The position numbers and the translations under genes were made by a program. 64,000 bases of DNA. It comes from JAEUIE01 sp046350055 (lineage in GTDB: Bacteria; Planctomycetota; Planctomycetia; Gemmatales; HRBIN36). The notes beneath the pieces were generated by a model. That model was not told the DNA's origin and ran no database searches. It saw nothing but the letters and a program-made list of their open reading frames with translations. The stretch is from assembly GCA_046350055.1 (NCBI GenBank), contig JAXMBC010000001.1:496001-560000 (forward strand). Reading direction: 5' to 3'. This document shows positions 1-8,064 of the stretch, piece after piece; position 1 is the stretch's first letter; the number at the start of each line of letters is the position of its first letter.

Positions 1-203
1 ATCCCTGCCAGTGCAGTTGCATTCTTGTCGAACCCTGCCGCGATGCCAACGCGATTGCGAAAGGTGAGCCCCTTCCAGACAAACGGATCATCTGGTGGGG
101 ATGCCCAGCGTATTGGCACCTGCAGCAGCTTCAGTCCTGCAGCATGAGCCGTCTCGGGCGAGAGTAGTTGAATCAATGGTCTGGCGAATCGATACCAATG
201 CAT
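1..203 (-). CDS. pyrD: Dihydroorotate dehydrogenase (class 2), N-terminal part
   Basis: The gene runs off the left edge, leaving the first 67 codons. The translation begins MHWYRFARPLIQLLSPETAH and continues into GLTFRNRVGIAAGFDKNATA, which matches the opening of class 2 (quinone-linked, membrane-associated) dihydroorotate dehydrogenases: the PETAH helix, then the N-P-V/RVG-AAGFDKN flavin-binding start of the barrel. In that family the enzyme oxidises dihydroorotate to orotate in pyrimidine synthesis. The ATG at 203 is the only good start before the conserved segment. The catalytic part is outside the window. Confidence 0.85.
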   Translation of the reverse strand, partial: MHWYRFARPLIQLLSPETAHAAGLKLLQVPIRWASPPDDPFVWKGLTFRNRVGIAAGFDKNATALAG

Positions 204-292
204 GCACGTTCCAGCCGTACGACTTCACCTTGGTAAAGTATGGCGGCGGAACGTGAGAGCGAGATGCTCTGTGGATTTGTGTCGTGATGGAA

Positions 293-2587
293 TCAGACTA
301 CCTGCAAGGTACCCGTTCCTACTGCAGCACTGTAAGCGGTCCGGCCACCATAGCTGGTGGTGGTGCTCAGGTTGACCAGGCTTGCCACGACGCCAGAGGT
401 TTGATCCCATGCCCGGAAGTTCAGGCTGACAGTCCCTTTGAACGTGGAGTTGGGGACATAGCGGATGAGATCCTGGGCACGCAACAGGCGAGCACTGCTG
501 TTGGAGAGCGTTCCCATATTGGTCCAGGTGGTACCACCATTGGTAGAGTACTGCCAGGTACCGGTCGCGGTGCCGGTGAGACCGGTGATGGCGATGCCAG
601 CCTTGGCGTTCAGATCGTTATCTGTCACTGAGTATCCCAGCAGAGTGGAGACCAGGGTGCCAGTATTAGTGGTGCCGGTCTGGTAGTTGTTCAGCCTGAA
701 ACCGTTCGCGGTGTTGAGCACTGGAGCAGCGTTGCTGACCTGTACCCAGGCAAAGACCTGATCGGCACTATAGGCGGAGTTACCACCGACGCTGGATGCA
801 TTGGCGAGAGTACCGGCTGTTCCAGTCGTGCGGTCCCAGGCACGGAAGACGAAGCTGGAAGGGCCGGTGGTGTTGGTCTTGGGGTAGAAGCGGAGATAAT
901 CGGTGGAGCGAAGCAACAGGGCGCCGGTATTGCTGGCAGTGCTGAGGGTGAACCAGTTCGTACCGTTGGTGCTGTATTTCCAGGTACCTTTGCTGCTATC
1001 GATGGCGGTGATGGCGATGCCCCTCAGTGCATTGGCATCCGCATCGGTAACCTTGTTGGCAATCAGCGTAGCAACCTGCACGGAAGGTGGGGATGTGGAA
1101 TTAAAGGCAACAGTTCCCAACAGGTAATCAGCAGCGGTACTGAGCACGGGGGCAGTGTTCACTGCGATCACGCTGATGCTGGCGGAATCGACAGCGGTAC
1201 TGAAAGCTGAGGTACCACCCGTGGTTGCCAGGGTGCTCGTACCACCAGCGGTGCCAGTAGTACCATCCCAGGCCCGATAGCTGAAGCTCGCCGTACCGAC
1301 AAAGTTGCTGTTAGGCACAAACCGCACCAGATCGGTCATGCGTAACAGCCTGGCAGCAGTGGTGGTACTCCCCGCGAGGCTGGTCCAGGTAGTGCCATTG
1401 TTGGTGGAGTATTGCCACTGTCCACTCGTGCTGGCTGCACTGTATACAGCAATGCCAAGCTGATTGGCAGTATTCACATCAGTGATGGAATTGCCCGTGA
1501 TGCTGGCGACAGAATTACCCGCAGAAGTGAAGGTATTCTTGTTGATGTTGCTGAGGGTAGCCACATAGCTGGCATTCAGTACAGGAGCCGTATTACTGGG
1601 AGGCGGCGGTGGTGGATTGCCCGTCTGGCCTGCCACACCATCGACTTTAACATTGGCGGAACCCACTGTGACGCTTTTACTGATGGGGCTGCTCAGTCCG
1701 CCACCGCTGAAGGTGACCGTGTAGCTCCCGGCGGGAACCTGCAGCTGGTACCCGCCCGCGGTCATGCTCGTGGTGCTGAACGTTCCTGCAGAACCCACGA
1801 TCGAGACATTCACTCCACCCAGACCTTCTCCATTGTTATAAGTGCCACTGGAATTACCATCGGCATAGACGACACCGAGCAACCAGGAGTTGCCAAAGCT
1901 TGAACGGTTGCCGAAGTCCTGCGTAATGACATACGGCCCAACCTGGGTGGCTGCGTTGCTTTCAGCAATCACGGAGATGCCAACCTCGCGGTAGCTGGCA
2001 TTCATCATGTTGATGCGATGGCCTGCCGGGTTTTGCAAGCCGCCGGTGCCGAAGCCCCAGTCAATTGCAAACCCAGCGTGGCCATAGAGCACAGAGTCGG
2101 AATAGGCGTAGATGTTTTCGCCCAAGGCATTCCAGGTGGTGTAGCCACCGTTGCTGGCGCGGGTGGGGAGTGCAGGTTCGCCAGGAAGCTGGTGCGACTG
2201 AGTGTCGGCAGCAATCATTGCCAGGTTGTGAGTCCGAGAGGAGTTCATCAAGCCTTCGCTCCAGGCGAGTGGAGCGGCTGCGGTCAGGCTGGCCCATTGA
2301 CTGGCGAGAGTAGAACCACTGACACCGAAGTAGCTGAGTGCCGCCTGCACGCTGGCATCGCGGGCCTGCAACGGGTTGGTGCTGACGAGCAGGCGGTTGA
2401 GTTCACCAGCCGGATCCATTCGCATGCGGTTGGTGAGTTCGAGCATTTCCTGCTCGAGGCCGGTCGGGTTGATCGCCGGCACATCACGCCCTTCCAGTAC
2501 TTCCAGTTGAAGGGGCGACGGGCGACGACGGACAACAGTGGCCTTGCCGAGGGAACGAACCCATCCAAACAGACTGGCAACTGGCAT
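293..2587 (-). CDS. Secreted CAP-domain protein with cadherin-like repeats
   Basis: A 764-aa protein from the ATG at 2587; the open frame extends 20 codons upstream without a better start. The basic N-terminus is followed by LEVLEGRDVPA, a motif found at the start of many exported planctomycete proteins. Residues ~50-220 are a CAP/SCP domain, with LTNRMRMDPAGELN at its start, HNLAM and the GENIYAYSD and AGHRINMM blocks. A short carboxypeptidase-regulatory-like beta domain with a poly-Pro linker follows. Three ~140-residue repeats, each opening with N-[TA]-APVL and containing W-[KQ]-YSTN-G-T-W and FRAWD, make up the C-terminus and resemble bacterial cadherin-like surface repeats. Likely extracellular and structural or adhesive; substrate unknown. 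Confidence 0.8.
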   Translation of the reverse strand: MPVASLFGWVRSLGKATVVRRRPSPLQLEVLEGRDVPAINPTGLEQEMLELTNRMRMDPAGELNRLLVSTNPLQARDASVQAALSYFGVSGSTLASQWASLTAAAPLAWSEGLMNSSRTHNLAMIAADTQSHQLPGEPALPTRASNGGYTTWNALGENIYAYSDSVLYGHAGFAIDWGFGTGGLQNPAGHRINMMNASYREVGISVIAESNAATQVGPYVITQDFGNRSSFGNSWLLGVVYADGNSSGTYNNGEGLGGVNVSIVGSAGTFSTTSMTAGGYQLQVPAGSYTVTFSGGGLSSPISKSVTVGSANVKVDGVAGQTGNPPPPPPSNTAPVLNASYVATLSNINKNTFTSAGNSVASITGNSITDVNTANQLGIAVYSAASTSGQWQYSTNNGTTWTSLAGSTTTAARLLRMTDLVRFVPNSNFVGTASFSYRAWDGTTGTAGGTSTLATTGGTSAFSTAVDSASISVIAVNTAPVLSTAADYLLGTVAFNSTSPPSVQVATLIANKVTDADANALRGIAITAIDSSKGTWKYSTNGTNWFTLSTASNTGALLLRSTDYLRFYPKTNTTGPSSFVFRAWDRTTGTAGTLANASSVGGNSAYSADQVFAWVQVSNAAPVLNTANGFRLNNYQTGTTNTGTLVSTLLGYSVTDNDLNAKAGIAITGLTGTATGTWQYSTNGGTTWTNMGTLSNSSARLLRAQDLIRYVPNSTFKGTVSLNFRAWDQTSGVVASLVNLSTTTSYGGRTAYSAAVGTGTLQVV

Positions 2588-2807
2588 GATGCAAACTCCC
2601 GATGATTTCCGCAGCAAGCTACGTAACCATAGGTCAAACCCACACAAGCTTCAAACAATGCACACCCGGAACGACTGTTTTCTTGCAAACAACCTGTTGT
2701 TGTTGGTACACTGGGTAAGCTTTGGGTAACCCGCACAGTTTGCCAGGAATCGAGCCGATTTCGGCCACTAATCCGCATTATCATCAGATTCACCCTCAAA
2801 GGCTGCT

Positions 2808-3677
2808 ATGTACCCCGACTTGGCTAAGCATCATTTCCCCGTTTCACAGCTTTTCCGTCAGCCTGCCACCCCAGCCGAGTGGGACCGTTACCGGCTGAGC
2901 GATGACCAGGTCGAGTTCTTTCATGAGTATGGCTACCTCAAGGGCATACGTGCACTGGACGACAAGCAAGTGGCCCAACTGCGGCAGGAACTGGCGGACA
3001 TCGCTGATCCGAAGCATCCAGGGCACGAACTCTTCTACGAGTTCCATTCCAACGAGTCGAACGACCCGAACAAGGTACTCTTCCACTGCCTGGGGCACTG
3101 GCGCATTACCCCTGGCTTTCATGATCTGCTCTGGAACCCTGCTTTGCTGATGCCTGCATCGCAACTGCTCGGCGGCCCGGTGCGTTTCTGGCATGATCAG
3201 CTCTTCTGCAAGCCCGCCCACCACGGCGGCGTGGTCGCCTGGCATCAGGACTATTCCTACTGGACCCGCACGCAGCCGATGGCTCACCTCACCTGCTGGA
3301 TCGCCCTCGACGACAGCACCGTGGAGAACGGCTGTCTACGCTATGTACCGGGCAGCCATCGCTGGCCGCTGCTGCCCATGCCCGCCCTCGCCGGTGATAT
3401 GGACGGTTTGCGGGCAGTACTGAACGAGGAGCAAGTGAAACAGTTTGACAACGAAGTGCTGGTAGAAGTGAAGGCGGGGGAGTGTGCGTTCCACCATCCA
3501 CTGCTGGTGCATGGTTCGAAAGAGAACCGCTCGCCACGATCCCGCCGGGCCGCGGTGATGAACTACGTGCGCGATGGCGTGAAGAGCGTGCAGGCCATCG
3601 AATTGCTCAAAGGCGTGCCACCACTGAAAGAAGGCGAGGCACTTTCGGGCAGGTACTTTCCGCTGCTGAAGGGGTAA
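2808..3677 (+). CDS. Phytanoyl-CoA dioxygenase (PhyH) family protein
   Basis: A 289-aa non-haem Fe(II)/2-oxoglutarate dioxygenase-like protein. The iron ligands are visible as WHQD (His145, Asp147) and the distal LLVHGS (His235), separated by the usual double-stranded beta-helix core with ENGCLRYVPGSH between them. An Arg-rich segment (SPRSRRA) after the second His would bind 2-oxoglutarate. Length is normal for the family. The substrate cannot be told from sequence. The stop lies 2 bp from the stop of the convergent PLP-enzyme gene. Confidence 0.85.
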   Translation: MYPDLAKHHFPVSQLFRQPATPAEWDRYRLSDDQVEFFHEYGYLKGIRALDDKQVAQLRQELADIADPKHPGHELFYEFHSNESNDPNKVLFHCLGHWRITPGFHDLLWNPALLMPASQLLGGPVRFWHDQLFCKPAHHGGVVAWHQDYSYWTRTQPMAHLTCWIALDDSTVENGCLRYVPGSHRWPLLPMPALAGDMDGLRAVLNEEQVKQFDNEVLVEVKAGECAFHHPLLVHGSKENRSPRSRRAAVMNYVRDGVKSVQAIELLKGVPPLKEGEALSGRYFPLLKG

Positions 3678-3679
3678 AC

Positions 3680-4840
3680 TTACACCACTTCGAGCGCCTT
3701 CTCCAAATCGTGCTGCAGGTCAGCCACTTCTTCAATGCCGACGCTCAGTCGGATGAGCCCATCGTCCACGCCGCGCTTCTTGCGAATCTCGAGTGGGATG
3801 CTGGCGTGGGTCATGGTGGCAGGGTGATTCACCAGCGACTCGACACCACCCAGGCTCTCAGCCAGGCTGAAGAGCTTGGTGGTGGTGAGGAACTTCATGG
3901 TCGCTTCCTTGCCGCCGACGACACGCAGGCTCACCATGCCGCCAAAGTCGCGCATCTGCTTTTTGGCGATGGCATGACCGGGGTGCGAGGCGAGGCCGGG
4001 GTAGTAGACCTGCTCCACCTTGGGATGATGCGCGAGCCAATCGGCGAGGTACCGGGCACTCTGGCAGTGCTTCTCCATTCGCAGTGCCAGCGTCTTCACG
4101 CCTCGCAATGTCAGATAACAATCAAATGGTCCCGGGGTCCCACCAGACGCATTCTGATGGAACTTTACCTGGGTCATCAGGTCTTTCCTGCCCACGAGAC
4201 AGCCACCCACGACATCGGAATGGCCTCCCAGGTATTTCGTTGTGCTGTGCAGCACCAGGTCAGCGCCGAGCCGCAACGGCTGCTGCAGATAGGGCGAAGC
4301 AAAGGTGTTATCCACCACCAGCAACGCTCCCGCTTTCTTCGCCAGCTCAGCTACAGCGGCGATATCGATGATCTGCAACAGCGGGTTGGTCGGGGTTTCC
4401 ACCCAGATCATCTTCGTCTTCGGGGTGATCTGCTCAGCGAAGCCCTTAGCTGAACCATCTTCGGTATACTTTGGCACGAGGCCCCAGGGGCGGTAGACCT
4501 TCTCGAGAATGCGATAGGTCCCACCGTAGAGATCAGCGTTGGCGAGTATCTCATCGCCCGGCTTGAGCAGCGCCGCCAGGGTGGCATTGGTCGCCGCCAG
4601 GCCTGAAGCAAAAGCCAAGCCCATCTCAGCACCTTCGAGGGCAGCTAAACAGGTTTCGAGTGCTGCCCGGGTCGGATTGCCACTGCGGCTATATTCGTAC
4701 CCTTTGTGGTTGCCGGGGGCTGCCTGGGTATAGGTGCTGGTGGCATAGATGGGGACAATGGTCGCCCCGGTGGCGGGGTCCGCATCCTGCCCTGCATGGA
4801 TGGCCCGAGTCGCAAAGCCGAGGTGTGCAAAAGAGTGCAT
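3680..4840 (-). CDS. Cystathionine gamma-synthase/lyase family PLP enzyme
   Basis: 386 aa from the ATG at 4840, which has ACGAGG about 8 nt upstream; an in-frame ATG at 4867 lacks a Shine-Dalgarno. The full Cys/Met-metabolism PLP fold is present: Y-SRSGNPTR (residues ~50-58), FASGLAA, the DNTFASPYLQ block and the Schiff-base lysine in HSTTKYLGGHSD (Lys202). These enzymes interconvert homocysteine, cystathionine and cysteine precursors in the cytoplasm. The sequence does not let me decide between gamma-synthase, gamma-lyase and O-acylhomoserine sulfhydrylase activity. Confidence 0.88.
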   Translation of the reverse strand: MHSFAHLGFATRAIHAGQDADPATGATIVPIYATSTYTQAAPGNHKGYEYSRSGNPTRAALETCLAALEGAEMGLAFASGLAATNATLAALLKPGDEILANADLYGGTYRILEKVYRPWGLVPKYTEDGSAKGFAEQITPKTKMIWVETPTNPLLQIIDIAAVAELAKKAGALLVVDNTFASPYLQQPLRLGADLVLHSTTKYLGGHSDVVGGCLVGRKDLMTQVKFHQNASGGTPGPFDCYLTLRGVKTLALRMEKHCQSARYLADWLAHHPKVEQVYYPGLASHPGHAIAKKQMRDFGGMVSLRVVGGKEATMKFLTTTKLFSLAESLGGVESLVNHPATMTHASIPLEIRKKRGVDDGLIRLSVGIEEVADLQHDLEKALEVV

Positions 4841-4912
4841 GCGTATGCCTCGTGTGTTTTCCCTCATGGAGAGATGAGGGCGATATCAACAATATGATAT
4901 GGGATCGCCGAT

Positions 4913-5791
4913 CTACTTCAGGACAATGCCCCACTGGGCCAGTTGCAACTGTTCCTGAGCGCTCAGTCGACTGAAGTGGGACAAGAGCATCGCCTTCTCC
5001 CAGGCAGCTTTCGCATTGCTGGGTTGCTGCATCTGATGCCAGACTGATGTCAGGTACAGCGATGGGCGTGCATCGAGTGGTGAGGCATGCCCTGCCCTGA
5101 CGAGTGAAGCCCGCGCTTTGCCTAGCAGTTGCTCCGCGCTGGCCATGGTTTCTTCGTCCTTTTTACTGGCACGGTGTTCAGCCAGCAAAACCAGTCCAAT
5201 GCCCCGGTGCAACTCTTCGCCAAACCTGTCCCCTTTTTCCACAGCCAGTTCCATTAAGCGACTGTGTCCGTGCAGTCGGCAATGGAGCGGTAGCGGTGGG
5301 TCAGCCACTTCAGCCAGGGCTGTCTGGAACTCTTGAAACGACAGGGAAAACTGTTCCTGCTTGAAGTAGAGCTCCGCCAACTGCATGCGGATCATCACAC
5401 TGTCAGGATAGGTTTGCAGGTAGCGACGCAGACTCACAGTAGCCAGCGGGAGATCATTCTTCTCGAGAGCTGCGGTAGCTTTGAGCAACAGCGAACGGGC
5501 GAGTGCGATAGACGAGTCTGAGGGTCCCGGCGCAGCCGACGATGCATTCGCTGTGGAAGCGATATTCAGTGTCGGCTGCGCCAGACGTGGAGGAGTCGGC
5601 ACCGTAGTGCCTGGCCCGAGAGTGGGTGCCGACTCATGAGCCTCGTCCGGAGTTGACGCCACATAGATGGCGGGAGGCGTCAACAGATCGAACGAGGTCG
5701 CGGCTACACCCTGGCAACCGGTCAACGTCACCCAAGTCATCGGGGTGAGGTAGAGAGCCTGCGTAAACCAGGGATGATGACGCCGCTTCAC
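4913..5791 (-). CDS. TPR lipoprotein of unknown function
   Basis: 292 aa. The N-terminus is basic (MKRRHHPW), then hydrophobic and ends in the lipobox-like TLTGC, so it is probably a lipoprotein. A Pro/Thr/Ala-rich linker (residues ~45-95) leads to at least two tetratricopeptide-like helical pairs, for example ALEKNDLPLATVSLRRYLQT followed by MIRMQLAELYFKQEQFSLSF. Likely a periplasmic scaffold; no enzymatic motif. The start is 125 bp from the divergent release-factor-like gene. Confidence 0.7.
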   Translation of the reverse strand: MKRRHHPWFTQALYLTPMTWVTLTGCQGVAATSFDLLTPPAIYVASTPDEAHESAPTLGPGTTVPTPPRLAQPTLNIASTANASSAAPGPSDSSIALARSLLLKATAALEKNDLPLATVSLRRYLQTYPDSVMIRMQLAELYFKQEQFSLSFQEFQTALAEVADPPLPLHCRLHGHSRLMELAVEKGDRFGEELHRGIGLVLLAEHRASKKDEETMASAEQLLGKARASLVRAGHASPLDARPSLYLTSVWHQMQQPSNAKAAWEKAMLLSHFSRLSAQEQLQLAQWGIVLK

Positions 5792-5916
5792 AAGACTACT
5801 ATCGCCCTGAGAAGCTGGGGAAGTACAGAAGAAAAAGAAGACTCAAGAAGCAGGAGTCAGGAGCAAGAAGCCAGAAGTCATTAGGACAGGGAGGATGGGG
5901 TAACTATGCTGAGAGG

Positions 5917-6405
5917 ATGTTGAATCGAGCGACATGGACTTCTTTGACTGACTCGCAACTGCTGGCCCAGTGTGAGGTAGATACCTACCGCGCCAGCGGG
6001 CCAGGCGGGCAAAAGCGGAACAAGACCAGCTCGGCGGTCAGGCTACGGCACCTGCCCAGCGGGTTGTCAGTCATTGCGGAAGAAAGCCGCTCGCAGCACG
6101 AAAATAAAGCTAAAGCTCTCAAACGGATCAGGCAACGACTCTGGCTGGCATTGCGGGAACCCCTGCCGGAACAGCCCGGCGAAGTGACGCTGAACCTGGG
6201 ACGCAAGGACGAACGGTTCTGGCCCACGGTAGGCCTGGTGCTCGATGCACTCAAACACTTTGAAGCCCAGGTCAGCACCACGGCACAGTATCTGAATACC
6301 ACGACTGGTAATCTCATCGACTTCCTCGAAATCGAGGATACCGTGTGGACCGAAGCCAATCGCCTGAGGCAACAACATGGTCTGGGGTTGTTGCGGCAAG
6401 GTTGA
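5917..6405 (+). CDS. Peptide chain release factor-like protein (RF-1 domain)
   Basis: A 162-aa protein carrying the stand-alone RF-1 catalytic domain: SGPGGQKRNKTSSAV holds the GGQ motif (residues 30-32) that triggers peptidyl-tRNA hydrolysis, followed by the SRSQHENKAKALKRI helix. There is no stop-codon-recognition domain, as in ArfB/PrfH-type ribosome-rescue factors. The C-terminal ~70 residues differ from ArfB, so it belongs to a bacterial release-factor-like family rather than to a clear ArfB orthologue. Confidence 0.8.
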   Translation: MLNRATWTSLTDSQLLAQCEVDTYRASGPGGQKRNKTSSAVRLRHLPSGLSVIAEESRSQHENKAKALKRIRQRLWLALREPLPEQPGEVTLNLGRKDERFWPTVGLVLDALKHFEAQVSTTAQYLNTTTGNLIDFLEIEDTVWTEANRLRQQHGLGLLRQG

Positions 6406-6520
6406 CCTGAACCGGATGTACCGAGAGCGTGTCAAAACCAGAGGGAGAATTCGTCAGTCACCAGCGAGGCGGCTGGATTCCAGCCCCACCGGCTTGTAGA
6501 ATTCTTATGCTGCAATGCAC

Positions 6521-6609
<89 letters not shown>

Positions 6610-6688
6610 TGCAATTCTTGTCGATTAGCGTAACTGACTGATCCATCAGCATTTACGCTAACATCCATACCTTCAAAAACGCTCGCTG

Positions 6689-6716
6689 GTGCACATTTGG
6701 TGCACACATTGTGCAC
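6689..6716 (+). repeat. Triple GTGCAC array, left end
   Basis: GTGCAC occurs at 6689, 6700 and 6711, an 11-bp period (one helical turn). An equivalent array with the same period and the same leading GCTG lies at 53809-53836 near the other end. It sits immediately before the recombinase ribosome-binding site, so binding by the recombinase could also control its own expression. Arm-site function is inference. Confidence 0.6.
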
Positions 6717-6729
6717 AGGAGCGTTGTGC

Positions 6730-8064
6730 ATGTCTGCGAAACGGCGCAAGCCAGCCCGGCTACGTATCGGGCGAGTTTCGATCTATTTCCACCATAACTC
6801 GTGGTGGCTCTACTATCGCAACGGCGGTAAGGTTTGCCGGATTAAGTCTGGCAGCTGTCAACGCACTGCCGAACAGCAAGCTGGGCAGATTCACGGTCAG
6901 CTCAGTCTTGGTCAAGTGTCGCTACCTGTGACTGGCACTGTTGACGTCGATGTCGTCAAGCAACAGTTTCTCGATCATCACGAGTATGTTCGCAAGTCAT
7001 CGATGAATACGGTCCGGCGCTACCGGGCAGCACTGGAGCATTTGGTGACTTTTGTCAAGTCGCTTGGCCGCAAAGTGTCACTCCACCTCATCTCCGTCGA
7101 CACTTTCGTTTGCTACTTGCGTCAATTGGAAGTGGCACCTAACGGTCACCCGAACAGCCGCAAACGTCGTCTGCGAGATGCAGGCATTCGTTACATTCTG
7201 GAGGTGTGTCGCAGTCTGTTGAGTTTTGCCAGCCAGCAGAGGCTACTTCCCCCTTATGCAACCAACCCCTTTTTGCGCCTACCCTGGGACCATCTCCGCG
7301 TTGAAGACAGAAAGCAGATTTTTGTCTTCGATGAGACAACAGAGATAGCGTTCTGGAAAGCGGCCGATGCATGGTCCTTTTCCATTCACTTTGTACTCGC
7401 CAAGACGGGTATGCGTATTGGCGAACTGGTTCATCTCTTAATCGAGGATCTTGATCTGGAGACGGGCTGGTTGACAGTTCGTAATAAGCTCACCTTGGGT
7501 TGGCGAGTCAAAACGGGCAACAATCGCAGGATTCCCCTTCTACCTGAAGTGGTTTGCGTGCTTAGATCAGTGATCGGCACCCGGAAGACTGGCCCGGTAT
7601 TTATGCGACTAAAGTACCGCAGTCGGGCATCCCCCTTGCTAGTCGGGTCGCTAGCAGAGCTTGAAGCTGCTTACCATCAACGGCTAGAGCAGGCTGCAGC
7701 TCCAGTGACTCGTCGCGCTGAACTCCAGGCAGCCAAGCAAGTCTGGCGCGATGCTGGCACGGTCAAAGCCGATCAGGTCCGCAATTGCTTCATCCGGACG
7801 ATGCGTCAGCTGAGCCACGCTGAGGTAACCTGTCCCAAGTCTTGGCGTCACACCTTTGCGACATTGCTGCAGGATGCAAATGTCGATCCACTCATCCGCC
7901 AACTTACTCTTGGTCACCGCCCCAGCCTACAAACCGGTCTGGGCATGACCGCTGTCTACACCCATACCCGTCCCGAAACACAACGTTCGCAGATCGAGGC
8001 AGCCTTACGTCAATGGCCAGCCTCGCTATCGGCAGCGATGACAAAGCTGGAGGCCAAGCCATGA
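6730..8064 (+). CDS. Tyrosine recombinase/integrase (left end of island)
   Basis: 444 aa from the ATG at 6730, which is preceded by AGGAG at 6717-6721; upstream in-frame TTG/GTG codons fall inside the GTGCAC array. An N-terminal basic DNA-binding region and an SAM-like core-binding domain (STVRRYRAALEHLVTF-type helices) precede the catalytic domain. The catalytic domain has TGMRIGEL (Arg), WRHTFATLL (Arg-His) and the nucleophile in AVYTHT (Tyr). The first His of HxLRH is replaced by Lys in PKSWRHT. Its position next to the tRNA 3' end makes it the likely integrase of the island. It overlaps the serine recombinase start by ATGA. Confidence 0.85.
   Translation: MSAKRRKPARLRIGRVSIYFHHNSWWLYYRNGGKVCRIKSGSCQRTAEQQAGQIHGQLSLGQVSLPVTGTVDVDVVKQQFLDHHEYVRKSSMNTVRRYRAALEHLVTFVKSLGRKVSLHLISVDTFVCYLRQLEVAPNGHPNSRKRRLRDAGIRYILEVCRSLLSFASQQRLLPPYATNPFLRLPWDHLRVEDRKQIFVFDETTEIAFWKAADAWSFSIHFVLAKTGMRIGELVHLLIEDLDLETGWLTVRNKLTLGWRVKTGNNRRIPLLPEVVCVLRSVIGTRKTGPVFMRLKYRSRASPLLVGSLAELEAAYHQRLEQAAAPVTRRAELQAAKQVWRDAGTVKADQVRNCFIRTMRQLSHAEVTCPKSWRHTFATLLQDANVDPLIRQLTLGHRPSLQTGLGMTAVYTHTRPETQRSQIEAALRQWPASLSAAMTKLEAKP

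Noticed and set aside
2018..2605. 195-codon plus-strand ORF opposite the CAP-domain gene
   Set aside because: Antisense shadow; the CAP motifs are all on the minus strand.
4868..4912. Possible SAM or other riboswitch ahead of the transsulfuration enzyme
   Set aside because: The upstream region is only about 70 bp and shows no riboswitch-like paired elements.
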